DNA from: an uncultured Lachnospiraceae bacterium
GTDB lineage: Bacteria > Bacillota > Clostridia > Lachnospirales > Anaerotignaceae
Direction: 5' to 3'
DNA length: 47,679 bases
Assembly: GCA_944381395.1 (NCBI GenBank)
Contig: CALWKY010000054.1
Location: forward strand, 1 to 47,679
In this document: in pieces, positions 44,506-47,679 of the stretch
Layout of the letters: each line of letters starts with the position of its first letter
Position numbering within the stretch: position 1 is the stretch's first letter
Notes under the pieces: generated by a model
The model's database searches: none
Told to the model about the DNA's origin: nothing
The model's input: only the letters and a program-made list of their open reading frames with translations
Translations under genes and position numbers: made by a program

Positions 44506-44591
44506 TTCATAAGAAAATAAGCCGCAAGCGAATTACTTGCGGCGCGAGAGATTCCCGCAATTTTATTTTATTGGAATTGTTTTCTTATGAA
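44506..44591 (+). repeat. Palindromic element, copy C (best-preserved ends)
   Basis: Starts TTCATAAGAAAAT and ends TTTTCTTATGAA, a perfect 12-bp inverted pair. Inside, GCCGCAAGcgaattaCTTGCGGC forms a hairpin, followed by ATTCCCGCAATTTTATTTTA and TTGGAATTG as in copies A and B. It lies 35 nt after the MATE stop. Confidence 0.75.
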
Positions 44592-44749
44592 AAAGACTGC
44601 CGCAGTTCTTCTTCAGAAATCAAAAAATAAAAAATGATTGGTTTCTTAAAAAGTATCTGCATAGAAAAGATGTCTTTTTTCTATTGGAAATTTGGAACAT
44701 TTATTCCAATTTTTGCGTTGTGTTAAAAAAGAAAAATGGAGGTTATTTT

Positions 44750-45445
44750 ATGAAACAACTCCCATGGATTACAGCAGTCCTCATTTTCAGTTTATGCGTT
44801 TCCGGCTGTACCGCCGCACAATCAACTGTCTCAGCACCTGATTCTACTCCTGTCAAAGCTGCCGTTTACTTAGATGATCAACTATACTATGCTATGGATC
44901 AAATAATCACTGGAGGACGCTGTGGCGTTACAGACGGTATATTGGAGAGCAGCTGTGATGCAGATACACTTCCCACACAAAATGGTCAGACAAACTTTGG
45001 CACTGGATTTGAATATCAGTATGTAAGTTACGGCACCATAGATGTGCGCATAGAAGACTTCTGGTACCGCTTTCAAACCGCAGATGACTGGGGCATCACA
45101 CTTTCCGCTGATAATGCAGATGCAGCTGGTCTGCACCTGACGATCACCGCGGAGCAAACAGATCTATCCAATACGATCCAAACAGGATCCGCTTTTACCT
45201 TGGAAAAATATCAAGAAGAAACTGGGTTCTGGGAAGCAGTTTCTCCACTGGCAGAAGTTGCCTGGACCGATGAAGCATACATGATAACACCGGATACACC
45301 TTTGGAAATGGATGTCAGCTGGGATAACATTTATCAGCCACTGGAAGCGGGTCGATACCGCATTGGTAAAAACATTTCCTGCCATCATAGCCATGGAGAA
45401 AATGACATAAAAGTCTACTATGCGGAATTTACAATGACGGAATAA
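44750..45445 (+). CDS. Lipoprotein with a bacterial Ig-like domain
   Basis: A 231-residue predicted lipoprotein (lipobox FSLCVSGC near residue 19). The C-terminal half has the layout of a Big_14-type Ig-like domain: AFTLEKYQEETGFWEAVSPL, a strand with MDVSWDNIYQPLEAGRYRIGKNI. Presumed to be on the membrane surface. The start is chosen at MKQLPWITA behind TGGAGG. Function unknown. A strong bidirectional terminator follows. Confidence 0.65.
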   Translation: MKQLPWITAVLIFSLCVSGCTAAQSTVSAPDSTPVKAAVYLDDQLYYAMDQIITGGRCGVTDGILESSCDADTLPTQNGQTNFGTGFEYQYVSYGTIDVRIEDFWYRFQTADDWGITLSADNADAAGLHLTITAEQTDLSNTIQTGSAFTLEKYQEETGFWEAVSPLAEVAWTDEAYMITPDTPLEMDVSWDNIYQPLEAGRYRIGKNISCHHSHGENDIKVYYAEFTMTE

Positions 45446-45449
45446 TAGA

Positions 45450-45502
45450 AAAAAGCACACGTTCTGCGAACTTTCCGCAGAAAAACGTGTGCTTTTATTT
45501 TT
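45450..45502. terminator. Bidirectional terminator
   Basis: AAAAGCACACGTT (45451-45463) pairs with AACGTGTGCTTTT (45484-45496), enclosing a CTGCG/CGCAG stem. Confidence 0.9.
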
Positions 45503-45512
45503 GTTAAAAAGA

Positions 45513-46694
45513 TTACTTCAGGCAGCCCAGTTTCTTCAGGAATACTTCCAGCTTGCTGATGCAGAATTCCAGTTCCTTCATGCTGTAAGCATAGGAAACC
45601 CGTACAAATCCCTCGCCGCTTTCGCCGAAGCCATTACCAGGAACCAAAGCTACTCTTTCTTCATACATCAGTCTGGTGCAGAATTCCTCACTGGTCATGC
45701 CAGTCTGCTTAATGCAAGGGAATGCGTAAAACGCGCCCTTAGGCTCAAAGCAGGTCATACCCAAACGGTTAAATTCACGAACCAGATACTTTCTTCTTTC
45801 GTCATATGCTGCGCGCATGGTAGCAATTTCCGCATCATACAGTTCAGGATCACGCAGAGCTTCAACTGCTGCCCACTGAGAAGTGGTAGGCGCACTCATA
45901 ATAACGAACGTATGCATCTTATTGAACTGTTCCATGAAGAATTCAGGGCCACATGCAAAGCCCAGTCTCCAGCCAGTCATCGCAAAGCCTTTGGAGAAAC
46001 CATTCAAAACAACGGTTCTTTCCGCCATGCCAGGTACGGAAGCAATGGAATAATGTGCTTTACCGCCATAGGTTAATTCTGCATAAACTTCATCGGAAAT
46101 AACCATCAGGTCATGTTTGATCAAAATAGGTGCGATGGCTTCCAAATCTTCCTTTTCCATAATCGCGCCAGTGGGGTTGGTAGGAAAAGGCAGCAGAATT
46201 GCTTTTGTTTTGGGAGTAATTGCCGCTTCCAATTCTTCCGGAGTCAGTCTAAATTCATTTTCCACCTTAGTGGTAATACCTACCGGAACGCCGCCTGCCA
46301 TCAGTACAGCAGGTCTATAAGAAACGTAAGAAGGCTCCGGAATCAGAATCTCATCACCAGGGTTGCAAAGCACACGCATAGAAATATCAATACCTTCAGA
46401 AGCGCCTGCGGTTACTACAATCTGTGTTTCAGGATCATAAGTTACGCCGATACGTCTGTTCATATAATCGGACAAAGCTCTTCTCAGCTCAATGAGACCT
46501 CTATTGGCTGTATATCTGGTTTTCCCCTCTTTCAATGTCTGAATCGCAGCTTCTCTAATACGTTCAGAAGTCTTAAAATCAGGCTCACCTACACCCAAAG
46601 AAACAACATCGGGCAGCGTAGCAGCTACGTCAAAAAACTTTCTGATGCCAGAAGGCGGCATATTTTTTACTCTTTCTGCAACAAATTCTCTCAT
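45513..46694 (-). CDS. Class I aminotransferase (aspartate / aromatic type)
   Basis: A 393-residue PLP-dependent aminotransferase of fold type I. The PLP lysine is Lys235 in NGFSKGFAMTGWRLG; Asn173 (PTNPTG), Asp201 and Tyr204 complete the cofactor site. Closest in style to PatA / subgroup I-gamma aspartate aminotransferases, which transfer amino groups between aspartate, aromatic or branched amino acids and 2-oxoglutarate. It could process amino acids released by the locus upstream, but distance makes this speculative. The start has AAGGGAG upstream. It is a single gene. Confidence 0.88.
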   Translation of the reverse strand: MREFVAERVKNMPPSGIRKFFDVAATLPDVVSLGVGEPDFKTSERIREAAIQTLKEGKTRYTANRGLIELRRALSDYMNRRIGVTYDPETQIVVTAGASEGIDISMRVLCNPGDEILIPEPSYVSYRPAVLMAGGVPVGITTKVENEFRLTPEELEAAITPKTKAILLPFPTNPTGAIMEKEDLEAIAPILIKHDLMVISDEVYAELTYGGKAHYSIASVPGMAERTVVLNGFSKGFAMTGWRLGFACGPEFFMEQFNKMHTFVIMSAPTTSQWAAVEALRDPELYDAEIATMRAAYDERRKYLVREFNRLGMTCFEPKGAFYAFPCIKQTGMTSEEFCTRLMYEERVALVPGNGFGESGEGFVRVSYAYSMKELEFCISKLEVFLKKLGCLK

Positions 46695-46985
46695 TGATAT
46701 TCGCTCCCTTCTAAAAATCCATGTCCCATAAAGCCCCCGGATCTATCAATAAGTCCGGAAAGATTCGGAAAGAATTACTTATTAATCATCATACTATAAA
46801 TTTTTTACGGTTTCAATAGCGGAATGAATCTATTCGAAATTTTTATGGATTTATTCTGTTAAACTATTTTTTGCTTTTGTTTATAATGCCGTTTCTTTCT
46901 ACAAATAAAATAACCTCTTTGGGAAACTATTTCATGGCTAACAAATTCAGCGCAGTATTGTCTTTATTCTATTCTAAAATTGAAT
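46695..46985. other. Intergenic region without a clear feature
   Basis: About 290 bases between two minus-strand genes. The only notable sequence is a short inverted repeat, CCCGGATC/GTCCGG (near 46737-46759), close to the aminotransferase start. No credible gene is seen. Confidence 0.4.
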
Positions 46986-47615
46986 TTATCTTTCAAAAAG
47001 TGTCAAGCCGCACTCATATGGATGGTCTATACAAAGGATCTCTTTTTTATTGGTATGGTAACGCAATAATTTCCAAAGGATAAAGAAATCTCCGCCACCT
47101 GCCAAAATCATAACCAATGCCAAATAAAACAGCAAAATGCTGCCTTGCAATATGGCAGCCACACCCAAACCAAACCCTAAAATCAAAGTAGGCATCGCTG
47201 TTCCTATGAAATACTGCCACTTTTTCAACGGATCTGCGCAGGTGCAGTAAGGTGTAAGCATAGACCAAATTATACCAAAGGAAATGGCATGAAATCCATT
47301 GGGTGCCATGATTCCCCATGTGATGCCATGAATGAGTTCATGTACCACCATTAATAGCAGAACGATCAGAAAAAATACAGCTGCACTGGTTAAAGGCAAT
47401 GTAAATACCTGTTCCGAATGTGTGGTAAAATACATCCAGCAAAACAAAACAATCCACGGTAACATCACAAAAATTGCCGCGATATTTATGGTTACCACAT
47501 CCACAATCAGATCTGTTCTCTCATACCCTTTTTCCTGTAGTTGTTGGCAGATGCCATCATAATTTTGTTTTCTTTTTTCTTCTTGCGGTGTTAAAACACG
47601 TTCTTTTTTCTTCAT
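46986..47615 (-). CDS. DUF3267-family membrane protein (putative zincin)
   Basis: A 209-residue membrane protein with about four hydrophobic segments and the metallopeptidase-like motif VVHELIHGITWG (around residues 88-99). This is typical of DUF3267, whose members are suspected membrane zinc peptidases but have no demonstrated activity. ATG at 47615 has AAAGGTGG six nt upstream; an ATG two codons earlier abuts that site. Nothing recognisable is seen upstream before the window ends. Confidence 0.8.
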   Translation of the reverse strand: MKKKERVLTPQEEKRKQNYDGICQQLQEKGYERTDLIVDVVTINIAAIFVMLPWIVLFCWMYFTTHSEQVFTLPLTSAAVFFLIVLLLMVVHELIHGITWGIMAPNGFHAISFGIIWSMLTPYCTCADPLKKWQYFIGTAMPTLILGFGLGVAAILQGSILLFYLALVMILAGGGDFFILWKLLRYHTNKKEILCIDHPYECGLTLFER

Positions 47616-47679
47616 TTCCATCCACCTTTCCTATGTACGCAATGAAAGTATACGACGCAAAAACATCGTTTGCAGGATA

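Noticed and set aside
46871-47083. Short plus-strand frame beside the DUF3267 gene
   Set aside because: It overlaps the DUF3267 coding sequence on the other strand and has no ribosome binding site.
1-47679. CRISPR arrays, tRNA genes, integrases or transposases
   Set aside because: No evenly spaced direct repeats, no tRNA-like cloverleaf and no recombinase motifs were found.

Overview
This 47.7-kb window comes from a moderately AT-rich, endospore-forming member of the Clostridia, probably a Lachnospirales-type anaerobe. The evidence is a germination protease (gpr), a SpoIID-domain lipoprotein, Firmicutes-style GGAGG ribosome binding sites, a Firmicutes-type 6S RNA, and almost exclusive use of TAA stops. 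I counted 41 genes from their last codon: about 37 end in TAA, 4 in TGA and none in TAG. No tRNA, rRNA, CRISPR array, prophage or insertion sequence was seen.

Region 1 (1-24.2 kb) is the unusual part. A patatin-like lipase is followed by a 0.7-kb AT-rich leader and a two-gene membrane module (a DUF5058-type protein and an unrecognised partner). Then come seven consecutive paralogous D-aminoacylases (N-acyl-D-amino-acid deacylases, 542-557 aa). Deacylases 1 and 2 each have their own promoter and terminator; 3 to 7 form a tight co-directional run. Two paralogous regulators of an unusual architecture (N-terminal domain, nucleotide-cyclase-like domain, C-terminal helix-turn-helix) bracket a propeller-type lipoprotein. 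Three M20-family metallopeptidases of the glutamate-carboxypeptidase type follow on the minus strand. My reading is a dedicated uptake and hydrolysis locus for a set of N-acylated amino acids or dipeptide-like conjugates, probably with D residues. The permease would import, the deacylases and M20 enzymes would release amino acids, and the two regulators would sense the substrates. The substrate is not visible from sequence.

Region 2 (24.4-33.9 kb) holds housekeeping and accessory genes: an Mrp-type P-loop ATPase, a HAD phosphatase, a small P-loop ATPase, a GNAT acetyltransferase, a secreted S1C-type serine protease with a copper-amine-oxidase-like N domain, a BrnQ branched-chain amino-acid carrier, an Ada/AraC alkylation-response regulator, a disrupted Fe-S (CCG-domain) gene, uridine phosphorylase and ribosomal protein S20.

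Region 3 (34-47.7 kb) contains gpr, a small DUF6762-like gene, a lipoprotein, YbaK, an autoregulated-looking XRE/DUF6442 pair, a SpoIID lipoprotein, 6S RNA, signal peptidase II, class II fructose-bisphosphate aldolase, a MATE transporter interrupted by one in-frame TAG, an Ig-like lipoprotein, a class I aminotransferase and a DUF3267 zincin-like membrane protein.

The main items beyond the gene list are: the deacylase/M20/permease locus with its new-looking regulators; a four-copy family of ~85-bp palindromic elements placed co-directionally just behind genes; a structured leader in front of the MATE gene; a triple operator in front of the XRE gene; and the absence of TAG as a terminator together with two genes broken by in-frame TAG codons.
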